Assembly (NCBI RefSeq): GCF_023272795.1
Contig: NZ_CP096829.1
Span: 1,922,001 to 1,986,000, forward strand
DNA from: Flavobacterium humidisoli
GTDB lineage: Bacteria; Bacteroidota; Bacteroidia; Flavobacteriales; Flavobacteriaceae
Direction: 5' to 3'
Length of the DNA stretch: 64,000 bases
Part shown: positions 34,871 to 43,393 of the stretch, piece by piece
How the letters are laid out: each line of letters starts with the position of its first letter
How positions within the stretch are numbered: the first letter of the stretch is position 1
Program-made: the position numbers and the translations under genes
The notes under the pieces: generated by a model
What the model was told of the DNA's origin: nothing
Database searches by the model: none
The model's input: the letters and a program-made list of their open reading frames with translations, nothing else

Positions 34871-37144
34871 GTGTCGAAAATTATTACTTTCTTTTGTTTT
34901 CTCTGTTTTTCTGGAATATTTGCACAATCAAAGGCAATTATCTCCGGGAATGTAAAATCTTCTGAAAACGAAAATTTAATTGGGGTAAGTCTCTCCTTTA
35001 CTGCGAAAGATTTTCAAAATTTTTCTTCAACAGATGCTTTCGGAAATTTTTCGGGAACTATTCCGTTAGGTCACATAAAAATTAAAGTCAATCAATCAGG
35101 ATATATTCCAAAAGATTTTGAAATTGATTTAAAAAAAGACACCTTACTTTCCATTATTTTAGAGAAGGATATTTCGCTTTTAAAGGAAGTGATAATAGAG
35201 AACGATAAAAAAAAAGCTATAAAAAACCTTTCAGGAGGAAAACTTTCCTTTAATGTAAAAGAGTTATCTGCAGTACCCAGTATTTTAGGAACAACAGATA
35301 TTTTGAAAATTTTGCAACTAACACCTGGCGTTCAGAACTCGGGAGATGCAAATGGTTATTTTTATGTAAGAGGAGGTGATCCTGGGCACAATGCGATACT
35401 ATATAATAATACTCCCATCTATGGGATGTCTCATTTATTGGGAATTTTTCCTTTTTACAATGCAGATCATATCAAAGATGTTGAATTTGATAAGTCTAGC
35501 TCTAATGCCAAATACGGAGGAAGATTAAGTTCAACAACATTATTGAATTCAAATAAAAAACTGCCATCTGAATTTAGTATTCAAGGAAACGTTGGAATTT
35601 TAGCTTCGCAAGTAAGTGTTGCTGTTCCTCTAAGCAGTAAGACTGGGTTTTATATTTCTGGAAGAAAAACCTATATAGATGAAATTGTGGGACCGATTAT
35701 GAAATCTGGTTCAAAAAACAATGATGTAAAGGATATGAAATACGGTTTTTCGGATGGGAATTTTACATTTTTGTCTCAACTTTCTAAAAGTAATTTATTT
35801 GTTGTAGATGCTTTTGTCAGCGGAGATGAATTGAAGGTTAGAGATGAAAACCTCGCTCTTCGGACTAGTTTGAAATGGAGTAATTTTACCGTATCTCCAT
35901 CTCTTATCACGGCAATATCGCCTAAAGTAAGTATGTCAAATGCAGTTTATTTTAGTCAATATTCTAATGATTTAAGTATGGAGCAGGCAACAATTCAGTT
36001 TAATGTTTCGTCTTATGTAAAAGATTTTGGATTTACGAATTCGGTTCGCTATTTCTTTAAAAACATCCCTTTTGAATCCGGATTTCAATATGCTTACCAT
36101 AATTTGCAGCCACAAAAAGTGAATGTGGAAAATTTTAGAACAATAAACAACAATTCGCAAGATATTATAAATGCCAGCGAAGCGGCTGTTTTTACTTCTA
36201 TAAAGCCTAAAATAATGGAAAACTTGACAGCAGATTTAGGCCTTCGTATTAATTATTATGCGTCAGGAGCAGATTCTTATTTGCATTTTCAGCCTCGTGC
36301 GATTTTGAATTACGTTCCAAATGAAAAATATTCATTTTATGCTTCCTATAATAAACAGTATCAATATTTAAGTTTAATAACAACTTCGAGTGTAGGGATT
36401 CCTACCGATTTTTGGATTGCAAGTTCTGATGGTATTGAGCCACAGTCATCTAATGAGTTTTCTATTGGTTCTAATCAAAATATAACAAGAAATTGGACTT
36501 CTTCTTTAGGAGGTTTTTATCGTTCGATGAAAAATTTATTGGAGTATCCTTATGGAATCACTCAGTTTAATGAAATCACAACATTCAAAAATGATTTGTA
36601 TGTGGGTAAAGGAAAAGCGTACGGACTTGAAATGATGCTCAAAAAAAGCAATGGAAAGTTTAGTGGCTGGCTCAGTTATACTTTAAGTTGGTCTGATAGA
36701 AATTTTGACGAGCTTAATAATGGCAAAACCTATTTTGCTAAATATGATAGACGCCATAATCTTTCTCTTGTCGGAATGTACGATTTGAATTCGAAATGGA
36801 ATTTTGGTATCACTCAGTTATTTAGTTCTGGAAATAGGTTTACAATGCCAACTTCATGGTATTTCATTAATAATAATCCAGTTAAAGAATATTCAGGATA
36901 TAATAATGCACAAATGCCAAATTATATACGGACAGATATTGCTGCTAATTATTATTTCATAAAAACAGCAAAAAAAGAAAGCGCTTTGAATTTTTCAATT
37001 TACAATACCTTTAATATTGCGAATCCAATTTATGTGGTTTTGGATGTTAAAGTAAATGAAAATAAAGATAAAGTAGTAGTAACCCAGAAGGAAAAAGTGC
37101 TGTATCGAATACTGCCTTCTGTTAGCTGGAGATTTAAATTTTAA
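34871..37144 (+). CDS. TonB-dependent receptor with carboxypeptidase-like N-domain
   Basis: 757 residues starting at GTG 34871: signal peptide (to about FAQS), a carboxypeptidase-D regulatory-like domain (about 20-95; ISGNVKSSENENLIGVSLSF), a plug domain (about 120-215 with GVQNSGDANGYFYVRGGDP) and a relatively short barrel ending in PSVSWRFKF. This is the SusC-like but shorter receptor type that pairs with a DUF4249 lipoprotein, encoded 4 bases downstream. It imports an unknown substrate with TonB energy. Confidence 0.9.
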   Translation: MSKIITFFCFLCFSGIFAQSKAIISGNVKSSENENLIGVSLSFTAKDFQNFSSTDAFGNFSGTIPLGHIKIKVNQSGYIPKDFEIDLKKDTLLSIILEKDISLLKEVIIENDKKKAIKNLSGGKLSFNVKELSAVPSILGTTDILKILQLTPGVQNSGDANGYFYVRGGDPGHNAILYNNTPIYGMSHLLGIFPFYNADHIKDVEFDKSSSNAKYGGRLSSTTLLNSNKKLPSEFSIQGNVGILASQVSVAVPLSSKTGFYISGRKTYIDEIVGPIMKSGSKNNDVKDMKYGFSDGNFTFLSQLSKSNLFVVDAFVSGDELKVRDENLALRTSLKWSNFTVSPSLITAISPKVSMSNAVYFSQYSNDLSMEQATIQFNVSSYVKDFGFTNSVRYFFKNIPFESGFQYAYHNLQPQKVNVENFRTINNNSQDIINASEAAVFTSIKPKIMENLTADLGLRINYYASGADSYLHFQPRAILNYVPNEKYSFYASYNKQYQYLSLITTSSVGIPTDFWIASSDGIEPQSSNEFSIGSNQNITRNWTSSLGGFYRSMKNLLEYPYGITQFNEITTFKNDLYVGKGKAYGLEMMLKKSNGKFSGWLSYTLSWSDRNFDELNNGKTYFAKYDRRHNLSLVGMYDLNSKWNFGITQLFSSGNRFTMPTSWYFINNNPVKEYSGYNNAQMPNYIRTDIAANYYFIKTAKKESALNFSIYNTFNIANPIYVVLDVKVNENKDKVVVTQKEKVLYRILPSVSWRFKF

Positions 37145-37148
37145 GCAT

Positions 37149-38003
37149 ATGAAAAAGCATTTATTCTTCCTTTTAGGTTTAATTTTAATAGGCTGTTCTA
37201 ATGATGATTTTAAAACAGAAAAAAGCCTAGAATCTAAAATAGTGGTGGAAGGCTGGATTGAAGAGGGTGATTTTGCCAATGTGTTGTTGTCAAGCAGTAT
37301 TCCTGTTACAGATGTTATTGACTCGACAAATGTTTTAAATCATGTTATCAGATCTGCAAAAATTACAATTTCTGACGGGGTAACATCTGAAGTTTTGAGG
37401 GTTAAAAATGATAAAAATCGAGTACCGCCGTTTGTTTATTTTGGTTCAACATTAAAAGGAGAAGCGGGAAAAGAATATTCGTTAAAAATTGAATATTTGA
37501 ATCGTGTTATTACAGCTGTTACTAAACTCCCTGAAACTGTCGCTTTAAAAAGTGCGGAGTATATAAAAACAAATCCTTCTGATACAACTGGCTATGTATT
37601 TGTAAAATTTGATGATCCGCCGAGCCAGAAAAACTATTACCAGCTAGCGACAAGAATTGAAAAGGAAGAGCCTATTTTTGTACCTGCTTTTTATGGCAAT
37701 TTGGATGATAAAAATTTTAAAGAATCTTCACTTTCACTGCAAATTAATAGAGGGGTTTTGCTTTTTCCTAAAACGAAATTTAAGCCCTATTTTGCCGACG
37801 GAGATTTGATACATGTTAAATTAAGAACTCAAACCAAAGAATCTCAAGACTTTTGGAACAGTTGGCAAAATGAAATTGCAAATAGTCAGAATCCGATTTA
37901 TCCGGCTAATATAAGTTTAAAATCAAATATAAATGGAGGAATAGGAATTTGGGCAGGATATGGGCAAAGTAGTATAACTGTAGAAACTCCTCCTAAAAAG
38001 TAA
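37149..38003 (+). CDS. DUF4249 family lipoprotein
   Basis: 284 residues with a lipoprotein signal (ILIGCSND, Cys about 17) and the DUF4249 opening SKIVVEGWIEEGDFANVLLS, followed by beta-sandwich-like strands. DUF4249 lipoproteins travel with short TonB receptors, presumably as the surface or periplasmic partner. It starts 4 bases after the receptor and is followed by a bidirectional terminator. Confidence 0.85.
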   Translation: MKKHLFFLLGLILIGCSNDDFKTEKSLESKIVVEGWIEEGDFANVLLSSSIPVTDVIDSTNVLNHVIRSAKITISDGVTSEVLRVKNDKNRVPPFVYFGSTLKGEAGKEYSLKIEYLNRVITAVTKLPETVALKSAEYIKTNPSDTTGYVFVKFDDPPSQKNYYQLATRIEKEEPIFVPAFYGNLDDKNFKESSLSLQINRGVLLFPKTKFKPYFADGDLIHVKLRTQTKESQDFWNSWQNEIANSQNPIYPANISLKSNINGGIGIWAGYGQSSITVETPPKK

Positions 38004-38034
38004 AAGCCGATTTGAATTACTCAAATCGGCTTTT
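38002..38034. terminator. Bidirectional terminator after the DUF4249 gene
   Basis: Arms AAAAGCCGATTTGA / TCAAATCGGCTTTT (14 bp perfect, five-base loop) lie between convergent genes. Confidence 0.88.
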
Positions 38035-38057
38035 AAATTATTGTACTTTAAAAAGTA

Positions 38058-39410
38058 TTATTTGTTGAAAGCAGCAATAAAATCCTCGAATTTAGCTTCA
38101 AATTTATCAAAACCTTCAGAGAAATACACGCTCATTTGAACTTCTGTATTGTCGCTGAATTTTAAGTAATAAACTTCATCTAAATAAGGTTGTGAAATTG
38201 TTTCGCTACTTTCACTCCAGTACCAATATTTATATTGTGCATCCCAAACTGGTAAATGTCTTTGGTAAGCTCCATCTTGCTCAGAATGTTGAACGATGTC
38301 AGCGATTTTAGTTCCATCTTTTTTAGAAACTAAACTTAATTTTAAGTTTTTGTTGAAATTAGCAGCAGTACCCTCAGAGATTTTTTTATCATATGCATTT
38401 ACAGCAGTATAGTATGCTTTAAAATCACTTTTAGCATCGTCATATTTTGGCTCAGTAGGTCGAACATTAGCTTTTTCTAAAGCAGCATCGTCAGCAGCTT
38501 CTGTAGCTAAATCCATATCAGCAACAATTACAAAATTGTCCATTAATTGGATTAATCCATTAGCTTTTCCTCTGTATTGAGTAAGTTCATCATTATCAAT
38601 TAATTTGTCGATTTCAGCAGAGCTTCCAGCGTTAAATGTAACTAAATTTTTTCCATTGTAAGAAAGTGTCGCTTTTGTAGTGTTTGCAGTTGCTTTTGTA
38701 CCGCTCATTTCCCAAGCATAACCATCATTTACACTCATTTTGTATGAGAATTCAGTTGGTATTTCTTTTCCGTTAGCATACTTTGCCGTTTGACTAATTA
38801 CAGCAGCTTCTTTACTGTCAATTGTTAAAGTTGCATCTGATGTATTAGGAAGGAAGAAATAGTCATTTACTTCTACAGTTGTGTTTCCATTAAAAACATA
38901 ACTGTCATTGTATTTTACTTTGATGTCAGAAGAAGTGCTTTTTGAAGAAAAAATTGCATTGTTTGTAGTTAGAGATTCTTTTGCAGGGAAAACAAATTTT
39001 AATTCAGTTGTTGAAGCAGTTTTAACCCATTTTTTTCCAGCATTATCCCAAGTGTAAACTCCATAAACACCAGATACGTTTAATATATCCTCAACTTCAT
39101 TGTCATTTTTTCCGTTAAAAATATCAATACTGCTTACATCAAGTAAACGATTTAAATTCTCTAAAGCTTCGATTGCTCCAGAAGATTTAGATTTGTCTAA
39201 TTGAACCAACATTTCATTAGCTTCTGCTTCTAATTTTATCTTTTGCTCAGCAGGAGTCAATTTTGAATATGGCTGTTTTACCAAGTTTGCGATTTGCTCC
39301 TCTAGAGTTAATTCTGTTTCTGGATCTGTCTTTGGATCCTCATTGTCACTAGAACACGAGATTGCTAGTTGCGAAAGTACTAGAGATGCTAGTAGGATTT
39401 TTTTAATCAT
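38058..39410 (-). CDS. Unrecognised large lipoprotein
   Basis: 450 residues from the ATG at 39410 (an upstream in-frame ATG adds an unlikely Asn/Thr leader). It has a clear lipoprotein signal (QLAISCSSDNED), an acidic Pro/Thr linker, a short helical region (about 45-95; LTPAEQKIKLEAEANEML) and then beta-rich text with many Thr, Ala and Lys. No known domain is recognised. The gene is single, with a terminator on its 3' side shared with DUF4249. It is probably exposed at the outer membrane. Confidence 0.7.
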   Translation of the reverse strand: MIKKILLASLVLSQLAISCSSDNEDPKTDPETELTLEEQIANLVKQPYSKLTPAEQKIKLEAEANEMLVQLDKSKSSGAIEALENLNRLLDVSSIDIFNGKNDNEVEDILNVSGVYGVYTWDNAGKKWVKTASTTELKFVFPAKESLTTNNAIFSSKSTSSDIKVKYNDSYVFNGNTTVEVNDYFFLPNTSDATLTIDSKEAAVISQTAKYANGKEIPTEFSYKMSVNDGYAWEMSGTKATANTTKATLSYNGKNLVTFNAGSSAEIDKLIDNDELTQYRGKANGLIQLMDNFVIVADMDLATEAADDAALEKANVRPTEPKYDDAKSDFKAYYTAVNAYDKKISEGTAANFNKNLKLSLVSKKDGTKIADIVQHSEQDGAYQRHLPVWDAQYKYWYWSESSETISQPYLDEVYYLKFSDNTEVQMSVYFSEGFDKFEAKFEDFIAAFNK

Positions 39411-39595
39411 AATGGTGTTATTTAAATTGGTTGATTTAATCAAATTTGTTTTTGATTTTTTTCATGGCGAAAGTACAATCTTTAAAAATGTTTTTATTAC
39501 GGAAAGACGTAAAATGTAAACTTTTATGTAATAAAAATAAATTAATAAAATATCTTGCCCAATATTTACTTCTAGAGATTAATTAATAAGTTTTT

Positions 39596-39603
39596 TACAT
39601 TTG
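39596..39603 (+). promoter_or_regulatory. -7 box TACATTTG of the hydrolase gene
   Basis: Exact TAnnTTTG match 28 bases before the ATG at 39632; no -33 box at the usual spacing. Confidence 0.5.
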
Positions 39604-39631
39604 TAATTAAAATTTTTATAAATAAAATTAA

Positions 39632-40396
39632 ATGTTATACTCAAAAATAGAAGGCGAAGGGAAACCATTTGTAATCATGCACGGATTTCTTGGGATGTCT
39701 GATAACTGGAAAACTTTAGCTGGACAATATGTAGAAGCCGGATTTCAGGTTCATATTTTAGATTTAAGAAACCACGGGCGCAGTTTTCATTCAAGCGAAT
39801 GGAATTATGAAGCAATGGTTCAAGATGTGTACGAATACTGTCAGGCAAATAATCTAACTCGAATTGATATTCTTGGACATTCTATGGGAGGAAAAGTGGC
39901 AATGCTTTTCGCAACAACGCACCCAGATATTGTAGATAAATTGATTGTGGCAGACATTGGCCCGAGATTCTACAAACAGCACCATCAGGAGATTTTGGCA
40001 GGATTAAATGCTGTTGATTTTTCGGTAAAACCAAGCCGAAATGATGTTGAGGAAATTGTGTCTCAATACGTTCCTGATTTTGGAACACGTCAGTTTCTGT
40101 TGAAAAATTTATACTGGAAAGAACCTGGACAATTGGCTTTTAGATTTAATCTTGGAGCATTTAATAACAATCTGGATGCCATTGGAAAACCTTTGGACGA
40201 AAACTTAAAATTTACGAATCCAACTTTATTTATAAGAGGGGGAAATTCTGGATACATTCAAGATGAAGATTTGGATGGAATTCGTAAACATTTTCCAAAC
40301 TTAAAATTAGAAACCATACCAAATGCTGGGCATTGGCTTCATGCTGAAAATCCGAAAATGTTTTTTGAATTGACAACCCAGTTTTTGAAGGAGTAG
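39632..40396 (+). CDS. Alpha/beta-fold hydrolase
   Basis: 254 residues of a complete alpha/beta hydrolase: oxyanion region HGFLGMSDNWK (about 19-29), LRNHGRS, nucleophile elbow GHSMGG (Ser about residue 82), and catalytic His in NAGHWLHAENP near residue 235. It is most like YbfF/esterase-type enzymes that cleave short acyl esters. No signal peptide, so cytoplasmic. It is a single gene with its own promoter box. Confidence 0.85.
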   Translation: MLYSKIEGEGKPFVIMHGFLGMSDNWKTLAGQYVEAGFQVHILDLRNHGRSFHSSEWNYEAMVQDVYEYCQANNLTRIDILGHSMGGKVAMLFATTHPDIVDKLIVADIGPRFYKQHHQEILAGLNAVDFSVKPSRNDVEEIVSQYVPDFGTRQFLLKNLYWKEPGQLAFRFNLGAFNNNLDAIGKPLDENLKFTNPTLFIRGGNSGYIQDEDLDGIRKHFPNLKLETIPNAGHWLHAENPKMFFELTTQFLKE

Positions 40397-40451
40397 TTAT
40401 TTTTTTGATAAAAAATTAGTACTTTTAAATAAATTTTAAACCTGAATAACT

Positions 40452-40796
40452 ATGAAATTATTACTTAGACTTCTTGTTACAGCTGCCTTAGTTTTATTAT
40501 TGTCTAACATTTTAACAGGAGTCCATGTTGCTAGTTTTGGTACGGCCGTAATTGTTGCAGTAGTTTTAGGATTGCTAAATATCTTTATTAAACCAATTTT
40601 GGTATTGCTAACTCTGCCAGTAACGTTTGTTACGCTTGGTTTATTTTTATTAGTTATAAATGCGGTGATTATTTTGCTTTGTACAAAAATTGTTGGCGGT
40701 TTTGCAGTCGATACATTCTGGACGGCATTAATATTCAGCATTATTTTGTCTATCCTTCAATCTCTTACTTATAAAATATTGGGAGACGATAAATAA
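40452..40796 (+). CDS. Phage-holin-4-2 family (YvlD-like) membrane protein
   Basis: 114 residues with four hydrophobic helices (about 3-25, 30-48, 55-78, 87-108). The pattern of a tiny four-helix protein with NIFIKPILVLLTLPVT in the second loop matches the YvlD/Phage_holin_4_2 family, common chromosomal membrane proteins in bacteria. Despite the family name nothing else phage-related is near. The cellular role is not known. Confidence 0.8.
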   Translation: MKLLLRLLVTAALVLLLSNILTGVHVASFGTAVIVAVVLGLLNIFIKPILVLLTLPVTFVTLGLFLLVINAVIILLCTKIVGGFAVDTFWTALIFSIILSILQSLTYKILGDDK

Positions 40797-40843
40797 AACA
40801 ATTGAGCAGATTAAAACTGCTTCAAATACAATAGATTAAAAAC

Positions 40844-40874
40844 TTGGTTGGGTTGCAAAAATTTTATAATTTTG
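40844..40874 (+). promoter_or_regulatory. tig promoter inside a perfect inverted repeat
   Basis: TTG at 40844 and TAATTTTG at 40867-40874 are 20 bases apart, close to the Flavobacterium -33/-7 consensus. The box lies inside the 13-bp perfect inverted repeat TTGGGTTGCAAAA (40848-40860) / TTTTGCAACCCAA (40870-40882). Confidence 0.6.
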
Positions 40875-40908
40875 CAACCCAATTTTATTATGTAAATTAA
40901 AGAAGAAG

Positions 40909-42231
40909 ATGGATATTAAAAGAGTAGCAATAGACGCTGTAAACGAGACGATTGTTATGAACGTTGTTCATATGGATTATAAAGGTCAAGTAGCAAAAAG
41001 AATTAACGAAAAAATGCCTTTAGCACAAGTTAAAGGATTTAGAAAAGGGGCTGTGCCTAAAGATCTTGTTGAAAAACAATACGGAAAAGCTATTAAGCAA
41101 GAAGAGATCAAAAAAGTAGTTGATTTGGCTTTAGAGCGTTATATTCAATCTGAAAGATTAAATCTTTTAGGAACTCCTCTTGCTAAAGTAAACGAAAACT
41201 TTAACTGGGATGCTGAAGAGTTAACTTTCGAATATGAAATTGGTTTAGTGCCAAACTTCGAAATTGATCTTGAAGCTAAAAATAATATCGTAAAATATAT
41301 CGTTACTGCTGATGATAAATTAATCGACGGACAAGTGGAGCGTATCCAAAAACAATTTGGAAAAGCAGTTCCTCAAGAAGTTTCTGATGCTAAATCTGAT
41401 TTAACTGGAACTTTCTCAAACGAAGCAAACGGAATCAACAATACGACTACAATTTCTGTTGATGCATTCAGCAAAAAAGCTCAAAAACAATTCATAGGTA
41501 AAAAAGTTGGAGATGTTGTTACAGTAAGCACAAAAGGTTTATTTGAAGACGATCACCAATTAATGGATTACTTAAAAGTAGGTCACGAAGGTGTTCACGG
41601 TTTAGATGTTGAAGTTAACTTTACTATTGAAGCAATCAACGGTTCTGAGCCGGCTGAATTAAACCAAGAATTATTTGATAAACTTTTTGGAGAAGGAAAT
41701 GTTGCTTCTTTAGAAGATTTAAAAGCTAAAATTAAAGAAGATGCTGAAGCGCAATTCGCTCAGCAAGCTGACCAAAAATTATTATTAGACGTTCAAGATT
41801 TCTTAATCGAAAACACAAAATTCGATTTACCAGCTGAATTCCTTAAAAAATGGTTGCAAACTGTTGGAGAGAAAAAATTAACTCCAGAAGAAGCAGAAGT
41901 TGAATACGCAAGATCTGAAAAAGGTTTACGTTTCCAATTAATCGAAGGAAAAGCATTGGCTCAAAGCAATATCCAAATTACATTTGATGACTTGAAAGAG
42001 TTTACATCAAACGCAATCAGACAGCAAATGGCTCAATTTGGTCAAACAAACCCAACTGACGAAGAAGTTCAAGGAATCGTGGCTAGAGTTTTATCTAACC
42101 AAGACGAAGTGAAAAGACTTTCTGAGCAAGTTGTAGCGGCTAAAATGTTAGATATTTTCAAAGAAAAAGCTAACCCAACAACTAAAGAGGTTACTTACGA
42201 AGAATTTATCGCAGCTTCTTACGGAGAATAA
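40909..42231 (+). CDS. tig: Trigger factor
   Basis: 440-residue ribosome-associated chaperone. The N-terminal ribosome-binding domain keeps the signature GFRKGAVPKDLVEKQYG (about 43-60), followed by a PPIase-like middle domain (about 155-240) that is divergent, and the long helical C-terminal arms. The gene precedes clpP and clpX, the common tig-clpP-clpX order. It is preceded by a promoter within an inverted repeat and followed by a terminator at 42337, so clpP is transcribed separately. Confidence 0.93.
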   Translation: MDIKRVAIDAVNETIVMNVVHMDYKGQVAKRINEKMPLAQVKGFRKGAVPKDLVEKQYGKAIKQEEIKKVVDLALERYIQSERLNLLGTPLAKVNENFNWDAEELTFEYEIGLVPNFEIDLEAKNNIVKYIVTADDKLIDGQVERIQKQFGKAVPQEVSDAKSDLTGTFSNEANGINNTTTISVDAFSKKAQKQFIGKKVGDVVTVSTKGLFEDDHQLMDYLKVGHEGVHGLDVEVNFTIEAINGSEPAELNQELFDKLFGEGNVASLEDLKAKIKEDAEAQFAQQADQKLLLDVQDFLIENTKFDLPAEFLKKWLQTVGEKKLTPEEAEVEYARSEKGLRFQLIEGKALAQSNIQITFDDLKEFTSNAIRQQMAQFGQTNPTDEEVQGIVARVLSNQDEVKRLSEQVVAAKMLDIFKEKANPTTKEVTYEEFIAASYGE

Positions 42232-42336
42232 ATTTTAGTCTGAAAGTCTAAAGTTGTAAAGTCAAAAGTTAAGAAGTATACTTTTTAAAAATTAAGATTT
42301 TATTACAGAAACTGAAAGATAAAAATAATTATATTT

Positions 42337-42377
42337 GAACGTCAATGGAATTTTTATTCTATTGACGTTCTTTTTTT
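42337..42377 (+). terminator. Intrinsic terminator after tig
   Basis: Arms GAACGTCAAT (42337-42346) and ATTGACGTTC (42361-42370) are perfect over 10 bp and followed by seven T. Confidence 0.82.
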
Positions 42378-42418
42378 GTTTCAGGTTTCAAGTTGGTAAT
42401 TGTTTCTTAGTAAAAAAA

Positions 42419-42454
42419 CTTAGAATCTTAGCACCTTAGAATCTTAGCATCTTA
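42419..42454. repeat. CTTAGNAN octamer array, copy 1
   Basis: Four and a half tandem octamers (CTTAGAAT, CTTAGCAC, CTTAGAAT, CTTAGCAT, CTTA), upstream of clpP. Related arrays lie at 43350-43385 and 56948-56966. Confidence 0.75.
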
Positions 42455-42557
42455 AAAAAAGAAGACAAATTGGCATCCTTTATAAAAAGGTATGAACTTT
42501 GTTTTATCCGTTTAAGTCATTTTCTGACTTTAGACTTTTCAACTTTAAACTAAAAAT

Positions 42558-43232
42558 ATGAACTACGGTAAAGAATTCAAAAAATTTGCTACAAAGCACC
42601 AAGGAGTAAACGCAATGTATTACGATAAAATCGTAGCAGCGATGACACCAACAAACATGACTCCATATATTATCGAAGAGCGTCAGCTGAATATTTCTCA
42701 ATTAGACGTTTTTTCAAGATTAATGATGGACAGAATTATCTTTTTAGGAACTGGCATTGACGATCAGATTGCTAATATAGTTCAGGCTCAGTTGTTATTT
42801 TTAGAAAGCGCTGATGCTTCAAAAGATATTCAAATTTATTTAAACTCTCCAGGAGGAAGTGTTTATGCAGGTTTAGGAATTTACGATACTATGCAATACA
42901 TCAAGCCAGATGTAGCAACAATTTGTACAGGAATGGCAGCTTCTATGGGGGCAGTTTTATTATGTGCAGGAGCGGCAGGAAAACGTTCTGCATTACCTCA
43001 CTCAAGAGTAATGATTCACCAACCATCTGGAGGAGCACAGGGAGTTGCAACAGATATGGAAATCAACTTACGTGAGATGCTGAAATTAAAAGATGAATTG
43101 TATAACATCATTTCTCACCACTCTGGTCAGTCTTTCGAAAGAGTTCACAAAGACAGTGAGCGTGATTACTGGATGAAAGCTGATGAGGCTAAAGAGTACG
43201 GAATGATTGACGAAGTTTTAAGAAGAGGATAA
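42558..43232 (+). CDS. clpP: ATP-dependent Clp protease proteolytic subunit
   Basis: 224-residue serine peptidase that forms the double heptamer barrel. The catalytic triad is S129 (GMAASMG), H154 (VMIHQPSGG) and D203. The N-terminal extension of about 30 residues is usual for Bacteroidota ClpP. It is upstream of clpX but separated by 161 bases with its own repeats and promoter, so the two genes may be expressed independently. Confidence 0.95.
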   Translation: MNYGKEFKKFATKHQGVNAMYYDKIVAAMTPTNMTPYIIEERQLNISQLDVFSRLMMDRIIFLGTGIDDQIANIVQAQLLFLESADASKDIQIYLNSPGGSVYAGLGIYDTMQYIKPDVATICTGMAASMGAVLLCAGAAGKRSALPHSRVMIHQPSGGAQGVATDMEINLREMLKLKDELYNIISHHSGQSFERVHKDSERDYWMKADEAKEYGMIDEVLRRG

Positions 43233-43248
43233 TTTTCTTAAAGTTAAA

Positions 43249-43270
43249 GTTTCAAAATTAAATTTGAAAC
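43249..43270. repeat. GTTTCAAA / TTTGAAAC inverted repeat after clpP
   Basis: Perfect 8-bp arms around a 6-base spacer, followed by further GAAACTT-type repeats up to about 43290. No proper T-run, so a weak terminator or a dispersed repeat. Confidence 0.45.
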
Positions 43271-43349
43271 TTGAAACAAGAAACTTCAAACAAAAAAATA
43301 AAAATATTAGGCTGTAAAGAGCTAAGTTTTTAAGTTTTAGGTCAAAAAG

Positions 43350-43385
43350 CTTAGAAACTTAGTATCTTTGCAGCTTAGTAACTTA
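43350..43385. repeat. CTTAGNAN octamer array, copy 2 (with promoter)
   Basis: Octamers CTTAGAAA, CTTAGTAT, CTTTGCAG, CTTAGTAA, CTTA directly before clpX. The changed third unit (CTTTG) together with the preceding TAT creates a TATCTTTG -7 box. An upstream CTAAGTTTTTAAG (from 43322) can pair with the array. Confidence 0.7.
43363..43370 (+). promoter_or_regulatory. -7 box TATCTTTG of clpX
   Basis: Exact TAnnTTTG match 23 bases before the clpX ATG, formed inside the octamer array. Confidence 0.5.
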
Positions 43386-43393
43386 AATAAAGA

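Larger units (their letters stand above)
42232..42557. other. Repeat-filled intergenic region between tig and clpP
   Basis: A 326-base gap without a gene. It holds an AGTCTAAAGTTG-like string at 42238-42271 whose inverted counterpart lies just before clpP (42523-42555), a -7-like TATATTTG (42330-42337) directly 5' of a terminator hairpin, and a CTTAGNAN octamer array (42419-42454). Confidence 0.7.

Noticed and set aside
40452..40796. Prophage remnant suggested by the holin-family name
   Set aside because: The family is common on chromosomes and no other phage gene is nearby.
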